64,000 nucleotides of DNA, from contig OZ025207.1 of the NCBI GenBank assembly GCA_964019055.1, positions 16,395,357 to 16,459,356 on the forward strand, given 5' to 3'. Origin of the DNA: Anthopleura xanthogrammica (Eukaryota > Cnidaria > Anthozoa > Actiniaria > Actiniidae). The notes under the pieces are model-generated. The model was not told the origin of the DNA and did no database searches. It saw only the letters and a program-made list of their open reading frames with translations. Both the position numbers and the translations under genes were made by a program. Shown one piece after another: positions 34,458 to 43,580 of this stretch (positions within the stretch are counted from its first letter, which is position 1; every line of letters starts with the position of its first letter).

Positions 34458-35448
34458 CGTATTTACATAGAATATGCGCCATATAAGTACAAATGTAGTA
34501 AATGTATTAAATAATTACGCGTCTTTCAGTCTGTAATTCCTTTATGTGATCCACTTACCTTGCGCGTTCCTCCCTGCTTCCCATTTCCTCGTGCGAATGA
34601 GTAAAATCGTGCCTCGATCACAGCTCTTCGTTCCACGAGACTGAAATAATAAGAGATGTGACATCCATTTGGATGATATAGCAAAACAAACCAACAAACA
34701 TGGCAATTATTTCCCTGATTTCCAGAGGCACTCTCGCTGCAGTGATTTCCGGTCGTAGATTTCGTTATCTTTCTGCGTACGACAGGGAAATACTGGAGCG
34801 CGCAAAAGAACCTCTGGAATTCATGGTGCATGGCTATGAGAGGTGCTATGAGCATCGGCAATAAAATAGCAGAATTATATGAATGTTATGTATATGTATG
34901 TTGCAGATCGACAAAAGTAACGCAACATGCTTCGTGATGCGCTTCGAGCGAACTCATTCCGTGGGCAAAGGAAAACCTGTACCTGCTGTCGTTTACGATT
35001 ACTATAACCCTGGTAAGTCTTTCTGTCTGTGGTCTATCAGTCTGTCTGTCCGTCTGGACGGTCTGCACATCAATTTGACAGTCTATTTGTTTGTCTGTCT
35101 GTCCACCTGTCTGTCTGTCCTCTGTCTGTTCGTTCACTCCTCAATTGTAAGTCATTATTATAACTTTCTCTTCTTTTCCATACAGAACACCGTGCTCAGG
35201 TACTCTATACCGCTGACCAGCTGAAAGATGCCAGTGTCTGCTCTGTTTGCCCATTATGCATCAACTGTCAAGACGTAGTTGCTGGACCTTCGCAAAATCC
35301 CTCAAAGTCAAATAACCATAACAACTCAAACGTCACTCCACCGATTCTGGCTAAAAAAAGAAACTCTAGCCCAGGCTTCCTCCCGTGTTTCACGGTCATG
35401 CTGTCTTTTATGACTTTCGCTTTGTTTACTGTGCGGAATTTTGTATGA
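16207..35448 (+). CDS. CD109-like thioester-containing protein (alpha-2-macroglobulin family)
   Basis: Thirty-six exons (listed in the next four entries) join in phase to 4494 nt, 1497 aa; human CD109 is 1445. The protein should be secreted to the cell surface. Family members trap proteases or tag surfaces through an internal thioester; vertebrate CD109 also modulates TGF-beta signalling. Order: signal peptide (1-about 20), N-terminal macroglobulin domains, MG6 with the family motif AIDKSV (exon 16), Trp-rich segment (617-626), bait-like region (exon 19), CUB-side and thioester domain with PYGCGEQNM (Cys938-Gln941), and receptor-binding domain (exons 32-35). It ends with a Cys-rich stretch and hydrophobic tail like the GPI signal of CD109. 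The complement-type catalytic His is Ser (residue 1051). CD109 is preferred over C3 because no anaphylatoxin or netrin-like domain is present. Confidence 0.95.
17645..17840. repeat. Palindromic MITE in CD109-like intron 1
   Basis: Left TATACACCTACTTGCAAAAA pairs with right TTCTTGCAAGTAGGTGTATA. The long arms (TTGTCATACAACATTTGAAC; TTAGGAATAAATTAAAAGTA) are near-perfect inverted copies. It is about 196 bp. Confidence 0.85.
19475..19900. repeat. (GATGAT)n low-complexity tract in CD109-like intron 5
   Basis: This is an imperfect GATGAT/GTTGAT trinucleotide repeat, longest pure run at about 19745-19790. All open frames here (poly-His, poly-Asp, poly-Met) are artefacts of the repeat. The 18-nt exon 6 follows it at 19948. 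Confidence 0.9.
21018..21310. repeat. (TCA/TCG)n low-complexity tract in CD109-like intron 9
   Basis: This is a mixed TCATCA and TCGTCG trinucleotide run, then CTTCTT, ending about 90 bp before exon 10. The serine- and histidine-rich open frame across it is an artefact. Confidence 0.9.
23547..23692. repeat. Palindromic MITE in CD109-like intron 12
   Basis: Ends are AATAGACCTTTCCCGAATTC and GAATTCGGGAAAGGTCTATT. Arms of about 55 bp are nearly identical inverted copies (GCTTGGATGATCACGAAACA), with a roughly 40-bp loop. Low divergence between arms suggests a young insertion. A run of about 19 G follows at 23839. Confidence 0.85.
24277..24327. repeat. Small hairpin flanked by direct repeats in intron 13
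   Basis: TATGAAATGTATATGTGATC and GATCACATATACATTTCATA are perfect inverted copies with an 11-bp loop. AAAAAATACTTATAT occurs at both 24265 and 24357 as a direct repeat around the hairpin region. It ends about 30 bp before exon 14. Confidence 0.6.
25118..25477. repeat. TGAGTCAG array in CD109-like intron 15
   Basis: The array has about 30 copies of an 8-mer TGAGTCAG, increasingly mixed with 4-mer GTCA units, ending in a pure (GTCA)n run. Every 8-mer contains TGAGTCA, the consensus AP-1 site. Exon 16 begins 45 bp after the array. Confidence 0.95.
26175..26294. repeat. MITE-A copy 4
   Basis: It starts TAGACCATTTGCAGCTCAAC and ends GTGCAAGGGTTCTA. The interior AACAATAGTTTCCAATTCTC and TTGTCCTTCAAATTGAGCTG match the other family members. 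It lies in intron 17 of the CD109-like gene. Confidence 0.8.
26345..26555 (+). repeat. SINE copy 6 in CD109-like intron 17
   Basis: A tRNA-like head is visible: GCACGGTTGGTGTACACTGC, then GGTCATGGGTTCGTTACTC as a B-box. The family body follows: GTAGTCCTCTCTTGTGATTG, TTCCTTCCCTCGCAAAAACC and AACTTCTAAATTGTAATTAA. Confidence 0.65.
26639..26784. repeat. Palindromic MITE in CD109-like intron 17
   Basis: Ends are GGCGCAGACGCACCATGCAA and GTTGCACCGTATCTGCGCC. The interior is full of TTGCGTGCAATATTG-type self-complementary words. It is about 146 bp and ends about 48 bp before exon 18. Confidence 0.75.
29433..29600. repeat. MITE-B copy 2, directly before the thioester exon
   Basis: It starts AATAGACCATTTTTTCCCAT and carries GACACATGAATATGGATACA and GAGAATGACTTTTGGTCTGA. 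It ends about 28 bp before exon 25, so the exon's branch site may lie in transposon-derived sequence. Confidence 0.75.
30350..30475 (-). repeat. SINE copy 7 in CD109-like intron 26
   Basis: The minus strand reads AGTTTTTTATTGGTTCTCTC, CTGTTGTCCGAAGGCC, then TTCCTCCCTCCGCAGAAATC and AACTTCAAAATTCAAATTCC. These match the family body. The tRNA-like head is missing or diverged. Confidence 0.65.
32101..32306. repeat. MITE-B copy 3 (reverse orientation)
   Basis: Ends are ATAGACCCTTTTGGCTTAGG and CGCCCAAGCTAAAAAGGT. The core appears inverted (AGTTGTATCCATATTGATGT) compared with copies 1, 2 and 4. The TTTTCCCATTTCAGACCA and TGGTCTGAAGTGGGAGC arms pair. It lies in intron 30 of the CD109-like gene. 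Confidence 0.75.
33553..33764. repeat. MITE-B copy 4
   Basis: Left arm CTTTGGCGTAATGTTTTCCC and right arm GGGAAAGCATTACGTTAAAG pair. The core GACGCATGAATATGGATATA is present. It lies in intron 32, about 50 bp before exon 33. Confidence 0.75.
34430..34457. repeat. (AT)n microsatellite
   Basis: About 14 AT units lie in intron 34 of the CD109-like gene. Confidence 0.9.
35033..35130. repeat. Imperfect (TCTG)n tract in CD109-like intron 35
   Basis: TCTGTCTGTC words are interrupted by other bases. The tract starts 20 bp after the exon 35 donor. A related tract stands at the same place in the duplicated exon-35 fragment near 54075, so it predates the duplication. Confidence 0.8.
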
Positions 35449-35878
35449 GGCAAAAGATGACACATGCATGATTTTATCAATAGTGACTATGATTAGGCGT
35501 CATTTCCGGTTTCGGGTGAAATTTTTTATCGGCTAAAGTTCCCAACAGATATGTACATAGATGACTAAGTATGGAGGGCAATGTTTGCCCTTCACCAATA
35601 GATTCATGATATGCATTCAGCTGATTAAAACCTAGCAATAGAATACTTTCTCGTTGATAGCGAATGGTGGGCAGTATTTCCACATCGCTGAAGGCCGGTA
35701 ATGACTACATGTAAATAGCTCGTCAGCTGATAATTAGAATAGCAAGACTGGTATCCAAGGCAACGCAGGACTATAACTGCGCATTTGTTTAGATTTATTT
35801 CCCTAAGATTTCCGCAATAGAAATCGAATCTTGTAATCAACGCCTTTTTTTTTACGGGTGCAACTTTGTTTGGAGCCT

Positions 35879-36256
35879 CGCTCTGTTGTGCTGTCCCTCA
35901 CGTTTTAGATTTTTGTCTTATAATTATTATATATTTTCCTCGTATTATTGTCTTTATTCATATTTTTGATTCATATTTTGTTATTTAGATTTTATATATT
36001 TTTAAGGTGGAAGTTGTGTAAATAAATAAAATAAATAAAGTGGTGAAAGACAGCGCTTCAGTAGCGCGCTCTGTTGTGCTGTCCCTCACGTTTTAGATTT
36101 TTGTCTTATAATTATTATATATTTTCCTCGTATTATTGTCTTTATTCATATTTTTGATTCATATTTTGTTATTTAGATTTTATATATTTTTAAGGTGGAA
36201 GTTGTGTAAATAAATAAAATAAATAAAGTGGTGAAAGACAGCGCTTCAGTAGCGCG
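35879..36256. repeat. 188-bp perfect-looking tandem duplication
   Basis: CGCTCTGTTGTGCTGTCCCT begins both copies (35879 and 36067). Each runs through AAATAAATAAAATAAATAAA to GACAGCGCTTCAGTAGCGCG without a difference that I can see. The other spacers of the cluster carry only the GCGCTTCAGTAGC part, so this is a recent event. Confidence 0.9.
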
Positions 36257-37524
36257 CACCGCACGTGCTTCCTAAAATACCTAAGATTTTGTTTAAAGGG
36301 AAAGTTCATTAAAAATGGCTTTAGAATCTAATCCTTTTTCGGTAAAGCAAGTTAGCTGTAAAACATGCTAATGACTGTGCCGTCATCAGTACCGTCTTCA
36401 TTGAATATAAAATGATTAAAAAATTTTAACTTGTGCAATCAAAAAGTTTTTAAAAAGCATCATCATCACATTGATGGTTTAACACGATATTAATTGTAAA
36501 TTTGCTTTTTATAATGAAAAATGTTTAGTATTACAGGTTGAAACAAAAACACCCAACTGCCCGGTATGACGTAACAGTCATTTTAGAAGCATCACTCATG
36601 TAGAATCAATACTGAAAGTATTGTCTCAGGCATTAGGTGCACTTTCAAAATAGGAGCAATTTATATTAAAAAAAAAAATTATATAAAATTATATAAATTT
36701 TTTTTCTCATAGTCTTCAATTGTTTTGAATGGTAAGCATTAAAATTCAATTGAACAAAAAGCTAGAGTATTATTAGACATCATTAGGCAGCTTGTCCATG
36801 TGAACAGGAAAATTCGCGTTATTTTGATTGTTTTACTCTAATACTAATGAAATAATACTGCGACCCCCAACTGAACGATATTTCAAATTATTCAAATTAA
36901 GGCACGACTAAGATTTTCGAAATGAATATCAAATAAATAAATAAAATGTAATTTAATGTTATAGTAAGTTTCAAGGACTAGTAATTTTAATTAAAATAAA
37001 ATAATCATATACACAAAACACTTATTTCATTTTGTACGAAATGATCAAAACAAAATCAAAATCAAAATAAAGGAGAGATAAAAATTATTTTGTCCATTAA
37101 AAATAAAAACACGAAAATCGGGAAAAAGTAAAGAAATGATAAGGACAACGTAGCAATAGAAAAATATCATGATACAAGAATATAAAAAATGGCTCAAGTT
37201 GACATATTTGTAGCCATTTTTTTCTTAGATCAGTTTTTTTTTTCCACACATACAAAACGGGTAAAAATATATAAACAATAGCAAAATGAACAACGGACCG
37301 TAGAGGGGGGTATGCTGGGGGAATTTGGCTCTCTACCCCCTCCCCAATAATCTCGTATATAGCAGTCCCTATCAGCTTGACCTATCTCCCCTCCCCCTAC
37401 GCTTTTTAGTCAAGAATCGCGTCAACAAACGTGTTGCTTGTTTATCAGCCATCCCTAGAATTGGATGCTACGTGTGCCCCCAAAACTTAACTTTCAAATT
37501 TCATCAATACCGATAAAATCGATA

Positions 37525-37685
37525 CTGAAAAACTGGGATGGTCAAAGTCAGGGTAGGGCTAACTTACAGATCGAATTGCTACGTAGCTTGTTTGGTTTTG
37601 CGGAAGAAGAAAGTTGTACCGGAGAACCTGGAGAAAATCCTCGAATCAAGGGACCAAGAGACATAACAAACTCTACTCACAAAAA
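37525..37685 (-). repeat. SINE copy 8
   Basis: Minus-strand family body: GTGAGTAGAGTTTGTTATGT, then TTTTCTCCAGGTTCTCCGG, and AATTCGATCTGTAAGTTAGC followed by TGACTTTGACCATCCCAG. These are the same modules as the 11775 copy. Confidence 0.65.
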
Positions 37686-38889
37686 ATAACGTGTATCAAA
37701 TATAAGACAAATTAATCTGACTAATGTAGCAATGATGAAATTTAATAAATTGAACCTTTTTTTCTTCTTAATTTCATGACGGGATCAAAAACAAAAACAC
37801 TATCTTCTTTTTATAAAACTCTGAGATAACTTCGGAGGGGGAGGGGGGGGGGGGGGGGTTTCAGCGTAGTACCCCAATAAAATTTTTTATGGAAATTATA
37901 TTCGAGTTTCATACAGGAAAATTCTTGTTAATCATAATGTTTTGCCAAAAGAGGAAAAAAGGTTCGACGATAGAAGAAAGAGTTCAGAACAGCGCTTTCC
38001 ACAAACAAGACGGTTGTCGAGTTAAGCTATGCTTACCTTGGTTAAGATGATGACTCAGGTTCTTCAAGCATCGTGTAAGGCTGTGCTGTTGGTGTTACTT
38101 GTTCTTCTTGTAGCGGGTCGTGCTGCGGAAATAAGTGAGACACAGGCAGAACGTCAGATGGAGAAAAGAGGGCAGAATCAAACAGATGTGATGATACTGT
38201 TGAAGAGTTTACAAGCAAGGCATGGTATAAATAAATGTTTTCTTTTCAATTTGGCTTACTAACTAAAGGTTCACTCGTCAGTAATAAGTGATTCTCAGAA
38301 ACACGACTCTTTAAGGTGGCTCGATGGGATAATCACGGCGCCCTAACTTTCAACTTCAATTCGCAATGCGCGGACGCAAACCATTTTTTGGGGGAAAAAT
38401 TTATCAAGGTTTTGAGCGTAAGATGAAATTTTTGAATGAGTATGTTTCTACTGAAATCAGAGTTAATATAAAATCCCTGTGAAGTGGTAGTGTGTTTTCT
38501 TTACTTCCTATTTTCTTCATTTTTTGACCTAAGTTTTTTCAAAAGTTTCAAATCGCGCTTGATTTCTTGGAGGATGAGTACTTTGCTCAAGGTTTAGAAA
38601 ACTTGAAGAAAATCTGCGAGAGCATGTTCGAGAAATTTGAAGTTGAAGTTTTGAAGCATGGAAATTTTGCAAAACAAAAGAATTTAGTCACGTCGTGGAA
38701 AATGAGTCAATTAGCCTGTTTTGGGTTCGTAATTTTGGAAAGAAATCGGACCATTTGATATTCTATAAAATATTGGGTCGTCTAGAGTTTGCCATAAGCC
38801 GTATTTTTGGACTATTTTGTGATGATATTTAACGTGCTCGTAAATTCAAAACGACTCGATGACTTTTTAAAAAGGTGTAAAATTTTCTT

Positions 38890-40122
38890 TTTTATAGTAC
38901 ACTCGACAAAATTACTCGACTCTGATTGGTCTAGAGGAGTACAATTAGAGCGTTAATTGGTACTCCGCGGGAGTACCAATTAGGTCGCTATGGAAACACG
39001 GCCAAAAGCGGCAAATTTCCCCAGTGAAATGAGTGAAATTCCCAAAAAAAATCAGTGTTTTATAGATTAAAATGGAAAAATTTCAGAAAACTGTTCAATA
39101 CACACATAGGAAGGCCTCAAATTATGATAACTAGACAAATTCAAGACCTAATAAATCATGTTTTGTAGTAGAAAGTCCTTTTTTCTTTCTAGTTTTCGCC
39201 AAACAATTTGAGTTGGAGTTTTGAATGTTCTCGTTTTACTACCTGTTGTCTTCTGTGGTCTTCTCGAAAAATAAATTCAACACCACAACTACAATAATTG
39301 TACAATATGTAGAAAATAGCTAACAATAGTTTTAAAGCAAATTTCTTTCCGTTTAGCGAAAAAACACAGCGAGTAGAGGCTCGTTTTTTGTTTTGAAAAT
39401 AGTTAAGATCAAATCTTACCGGCAAACTGTCGAGTAGTTGTAGAGAGACGAATTCAGCTATTTATCACAGGTTCAGTTAATTGATCCTAAGTTATCAATC
39501 CAGTCTTGAAATAATAAAATCTTCAGATAATTCGCCATTCAAAGAAAATAGCAGCGAAATTCTTCAAGCTACAGGAGGGAATGATATCCAAAGCACATGG
39601 TCTGATCACTGGCGACTCGTTCACGGCAAGCTGTACTTCAAAACTTTTAACTTGAACGACATATTTGTCGCTTTTATCCCTTTTGATGTTGTCCAGCTAA
39701 CTTATTTTCAAAGAAAGTATTTTGAAATTGTGTTTTTGCAGTTATTAGCAAATGCTAAGAGGAAAAAAACTTATATTAGCGAACTGTAAACTCTCAACTT
39801 TTGCTTAGTTTTCACACAGTACGTTTTCAAAGAAAAGTCGCTTCTTGATTCGCTGTTTAGCTGTCAGTACTGTCATTCAATAGTTGTAAACATGCATTAA
39901 AATGGCTTTTTACTTGAGATGTAAAAATATTTTCTAGTATTTTGTAGTTCAAATCATACATAAAATACTAATCTAAAATGGTTTTACAGCAACGTTAACA
40001 CTTTCTATGCTGTTCTTGACTTAGCGTTCTTGGAGAAGGGTCGGTTATAGCAAAGGCAATGAAGATGAATGAATGCCTTCGCTTCGCATGTTTTATAAAA
40101 TTTTGTCGAGTGAACTATAAAT
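38890..40122. mobile_element. Non-autonomous TIR element, about 1.2 kb
   Basis: Ends are TTTTATAGTACACTCGACAA and, inverted, TTGTCGAGTGAACTATAAAT (about 22 bp, one mismatch). Next to the left end lies GGTACTCCGCGGGAGTACC, a perfect palindrome. The longest interior frame (39481-39789, 102 codons) resembles nothing I know, so the transposase is either absent or unrecognised. Confidence 0.6.
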
Positions 40123-40125
40123 AAA

Positions 40126-40287
40126 AAATCGCACGACCTTCTCGTACAATTTGGAATTAATAGGCACTCGTAATGTTTTGAAAGTTCTTTAATTGCACTC
40201 GCCTAAAGGCTCGTGCAATTACAAGAACTTTCAAAACATTACTCGTACCTATTAATTTCCAAATTGTACTCGAGGTCGTGCGATTTC
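40126..40287. repeat. Palindromic MITE
   Basis: Ends are AAATCGCACGACCTTCTCGT and ACTCGAGGTCGTGCGATTT. Arms such as GGAATTAATAGGCACTCGTA and TACTCGTACCTATTAATTTCC run nearly the whole length. It stands immediately after the 1.2-kb TIR element. Confidence 0.85.
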
Positions 40288-40384
40288 CTATACAAATTTT
40301 CTTTAAAGATATGCAACCTCCGAAATCGCGAAATTAACAGATCCGAAAATTTCATGTAATGAGGCAAGAGAGCATAAATAATTA

Positions 40385-40570
40385 GTAAATAAACCCCTAC
40401 TGGCGGCTGGGATATCGGCTGATAATGTCCGAGGATGAGAAATGGTCCGAAAAAAGAACATTTGGCCGAGAAGCGAAGCTTCGAGGGCAAATGTGATATT
40501 TTGAGGACCATTTCTCATCCAAGGACATTATCAGCCGATATTCCAGTGAGCCAGAGGGGGTTTATTTATT
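40385..40570. repeat. Palindromic MITE
   Basis: Left TAAATAAACCCCTACTGGCG and ATATCGGCTGATAATGTCC are mirrored at right by GGACATTATCAGCCGATAT and GGGGGTTTATTTA. The arm GAGAAATGGTCC pairs with GGACCATTTCTC. Confidence 0.85.
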
Positions 40571-41125
40571 TTATAACCCAACAACTTCACTGAAATGAAT
40601 TCAGCAAACTGCATCGACTCGTCATCTCCAAAGTTATCAAAAAATAATTCTCTCTCGTCTCCAAGCTGGATATAAAAACAATTATTTTGGTAAATGAAAG
40701 CTGTTTGACATTGAATTATTCTATTGTTTGACATTTGTTGTCAAATTGTTTGTTGGTTTTTAGTAGTTTATAAAGACAATTTCGAAAAGAAACCAAAAAC
40801 TTCATTCACGAAACATGGATGCTTACCATTGAAGACATTTACAGTATATTTTGTTGATTTTTTCGTGTTTCCTGGCGTAGTTTTCTCAACCAGTCTTTGT
40901 ATTTTACTCTCACTTGTTTGTAAAAAGCGAGTTTCTTTGTTTTCCGTGTTTTTTCTTTTCTTTTTTAACGTTTTTTACCTTACTGCTGGACAAATATCAC
41001 TTCGGACGGGGGATATCGCCTGATACCCGTCCTGCACGTGACCTATTTGAACCAATGACAGCGCGCGAAAATTCATCGTTGGGTTATAAGAGAGAATAAC
41101 TTCTTAACATCGCGTGCGCCATGTG

Positions 41126-41303
41126 AATAGACCATTTTCGAGATGCGCGAGCGCTTTCAAAAATATCGCAGGCGCAGACATGAAAAAGAGGCATTTTCGG
41201 GCAAGATCACGCGCGCTATTGACTCTGCCCGAAAATGCCTCGAGATCATGTCTGCGCCTGCGATGTTTTTGAAAGCGCTCGCGTATCTCGAAAATGGTCT
41301 ATT
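41126..41303. repeat. Palindromic MITE
   Basis: Ends are AATAGACCATTTTCGAGAT and ATCTCGAAAATGGTCTATT, with near-perfect arms (GCGAGCGCTTTCAAAAATAT; CGCAGGCGCAGACATGA) leaving a roughly 25-bp loop. Arm identity is very high, suggesting recent insertion. Open frames across it are artefacts. Confidence 0.85.
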
Positions 41304-42059
41304 CCCGACAGGGCTACTTTTAGCAAGCATTCGCATAAAGTCAATTTTCGCCTCACCCTACTCCAGTACGTCAAAAATTGTGTGCTTCATCCAAACCTGG
41401 AAGTAGCGAAAACATGTAAAGATTTTTAGGGAAAAACATAAATTTCGCATCTTTTTGAGTGTTCAACAGCCTCAGTCGTGTTTTATCAGAGAACAGAACA
41501 AAGCCAATTCTGATCTTTTTGCTATATCTAATAGATTTTGTCGAAAAAAGTGAGAAAAATCGACGAAAAGTACGTTGTTTTTGAGCGCGCGCGCACACGT
41601 CCACGCCATCAAAAAAATAAAAACCAAACGACTTTCGATGCTAAAAATAGCCCAACCGGGAATTCACATGGCGCGCGTGGTATTAAGAAGTTTCCCTCTC
41701 TTATTTATAAACTCTTGAATGAGGTAAATATCTGGTCAATTTCAGTTCTCTAATTTTCTCCTAGAAATCTCCATTGTTTAAGATGTCATTTCAACACACT
41801 CGTCTACGCCTCTTTTTTCTCAGGCCAATTTCTTTGTGTTCGGGTATGGCCGGATGACTCATCTGGAAACGCTCTTTCTAATGTTTCAAATATTTCTTGA
41901 AGTGTCTGCTGCAGAAACTAAACTAAAATACACAACTTTTCAACAATGATTCTAAATTCACAAATCTATATCTACCTTTCTTTCAGGATGGAAAAACTGG
42001 AAGCAAAGAGAATTGTGAAAGGTGAAACACTTTTAGTTCTACATATCGTTTTCTTTTTG

Positions 42060-42540
42060 TGCATGCAATCTAAATAAGAATAACTTATCTCAGTACATAC
42101 AAAACTATGATAAATGACCATAAATTATAGATTATGAAGATAAAAGGTACTAAAATCTAATTCTAAAAAACATAGACTAAATCAAAAGTCTAAATACGGC
42201 CAAAAGTTTTAGTAAAGGAATTGCTGTAGCGATTGGTATGCGTTTTAGGTAGATTGAACATACGCTTATACTTGACGATATGCCTAGGCGGTAATAGAAC
42301 ATGACAAGGGTTACTAAGTATTATAACTAGATAACTTGTCGCATATATTATCATGGTGTTGTTTCAGAGCGATAATGTTTGATGTGTTAAAGCATCTTGA
42401 TATGGTGTATTGGGATATATAATGGCCATGGCTCTCTTCTGTAATCGTTCTAACTCTGTCTTTAGATAGTTAGGGAGCGCATGGTGAAAAGCTGGAATGG
42501 CATAATTCAGGAGAAGGGACTTTAGACCTCTTTGATTGCG
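42060..42540 (-). mobile_element. LINE reverse transcriptase relic (C-terminal part)
   Basis: On the minus strand, 42531 downward reads LLLNYAIPAFHHALPNYLK, then TELERLQKRAMAIIYP and PYQDALTHQTLSL followed by a stop. This is the typical region after the RT domain in LINE polymerases. It is broken by stops and has no intact element around it. Confidence 0.65.
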
Positions 42541-42650
42541 CTAGAAATTATAAGAGCAAATATAACAACAAACAAATAGAAAGACCGACTGACGACAAGC
42601 AAGCATTCAAGCAAGCAAGCAAGCAAGCAAACAGACAGGCATACAGATAC

Positions 42651-43186
<536 letters not shown>

Positions 43187-43348
43187 ACACCTTTTAGAAA
43201 AGACGATGCAAGTTGCTAATGATACATGTCTGTGATCTTCTCATTATTATGATCTTCGCCCCTTAACTAGTGCATGTGTCTTAGAACCCACGAAATTTTT
43301 CGTTGACGGAACCACAAAACAAAAAACACAATAATTTTCATATCGGAA

Positions 43349-43580
43349 TTCGACAGGTAGCCCGAGTAATAAAAATACAAGCGGAAATGAAGAGCTGTTG
43401 ATCTATTTGGACCCACCAATAATAAAACGGAATAATGAGGAAGTAATTTGAAGATGTTATGCTTTAAATACAGGGTATAAGGTCAGTCTAGATCAGTTCA
43501 GTTTACCACGACGAAAATGGCATCAGGTAAGAATGTGTTCGTAGTGGTTCTTTGCAATTTTACTAATATCGATGTGACAC
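43349..43580 (+). pseudogene. Relic of a type-II collagen gene promoter and exon 1
   Basis: From GTAGCCCGAGTAATAAAAAT through TATGCTTTAAATACAGGGTA and GATCAGTTCAGTTTACC the sequence follows the 5' flank of copy E at 62218-62405. The ATG at 43517 begins MASGKNVFVVVL, like copy E, but the homology ends soon after and no helix or donor follows. The reading frame is lost within exon 1. Confidence 0.7.

Larger units (their letters stand above)
32762..35448 (+). other. CD109-like gene, exons 31-36 (receptor-binding domain and C-terminus)
   Basis: Exons: 32762-32920, 33311-33436, 33817-33954, 34323-34397, 34907-35012, 35186-35448. Exon 33 has [14 protein letters not shown] and exon 35 [10 protein letters not shown], both receptor-domain marks. 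Exon 36 has the [10 protein letters not shown] cluster, then an Asn/Ser-rich linker with NNSN and NSS. It ends with [19 protein letters not shown] and a stop at 35446-35448. The exon 35-36 region was duplicated downstream (see 45720 and 53905). Confidence 0.92.
35449..38046. other. CD109-like 3' UTR and spacer before collagen copy A
   Basis: No gene is seen. Segments recur in the same order in the later spacers: CGGCTAAAGTTCCCAACAGA (35530), GGTATCCAAGGCAACGCAG (35750), and ACTGCGACCCCCAACTGAAC (36858). Also present are a 188-bp tandem duplication, a SINE copy, a poly-G run at about 37845, and AATAAA motifs near 36020. The last roughly 160 bp are the conserved 5' flank of collagen copy A. Confidence 0.6.

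Noticed and set aside
34526..34861. 111-codon minus-strand open frame
   Set aside because: It lies in CD109-like intron 34, has no domain that I know, and is not kept in the duplicated fragments downstream.
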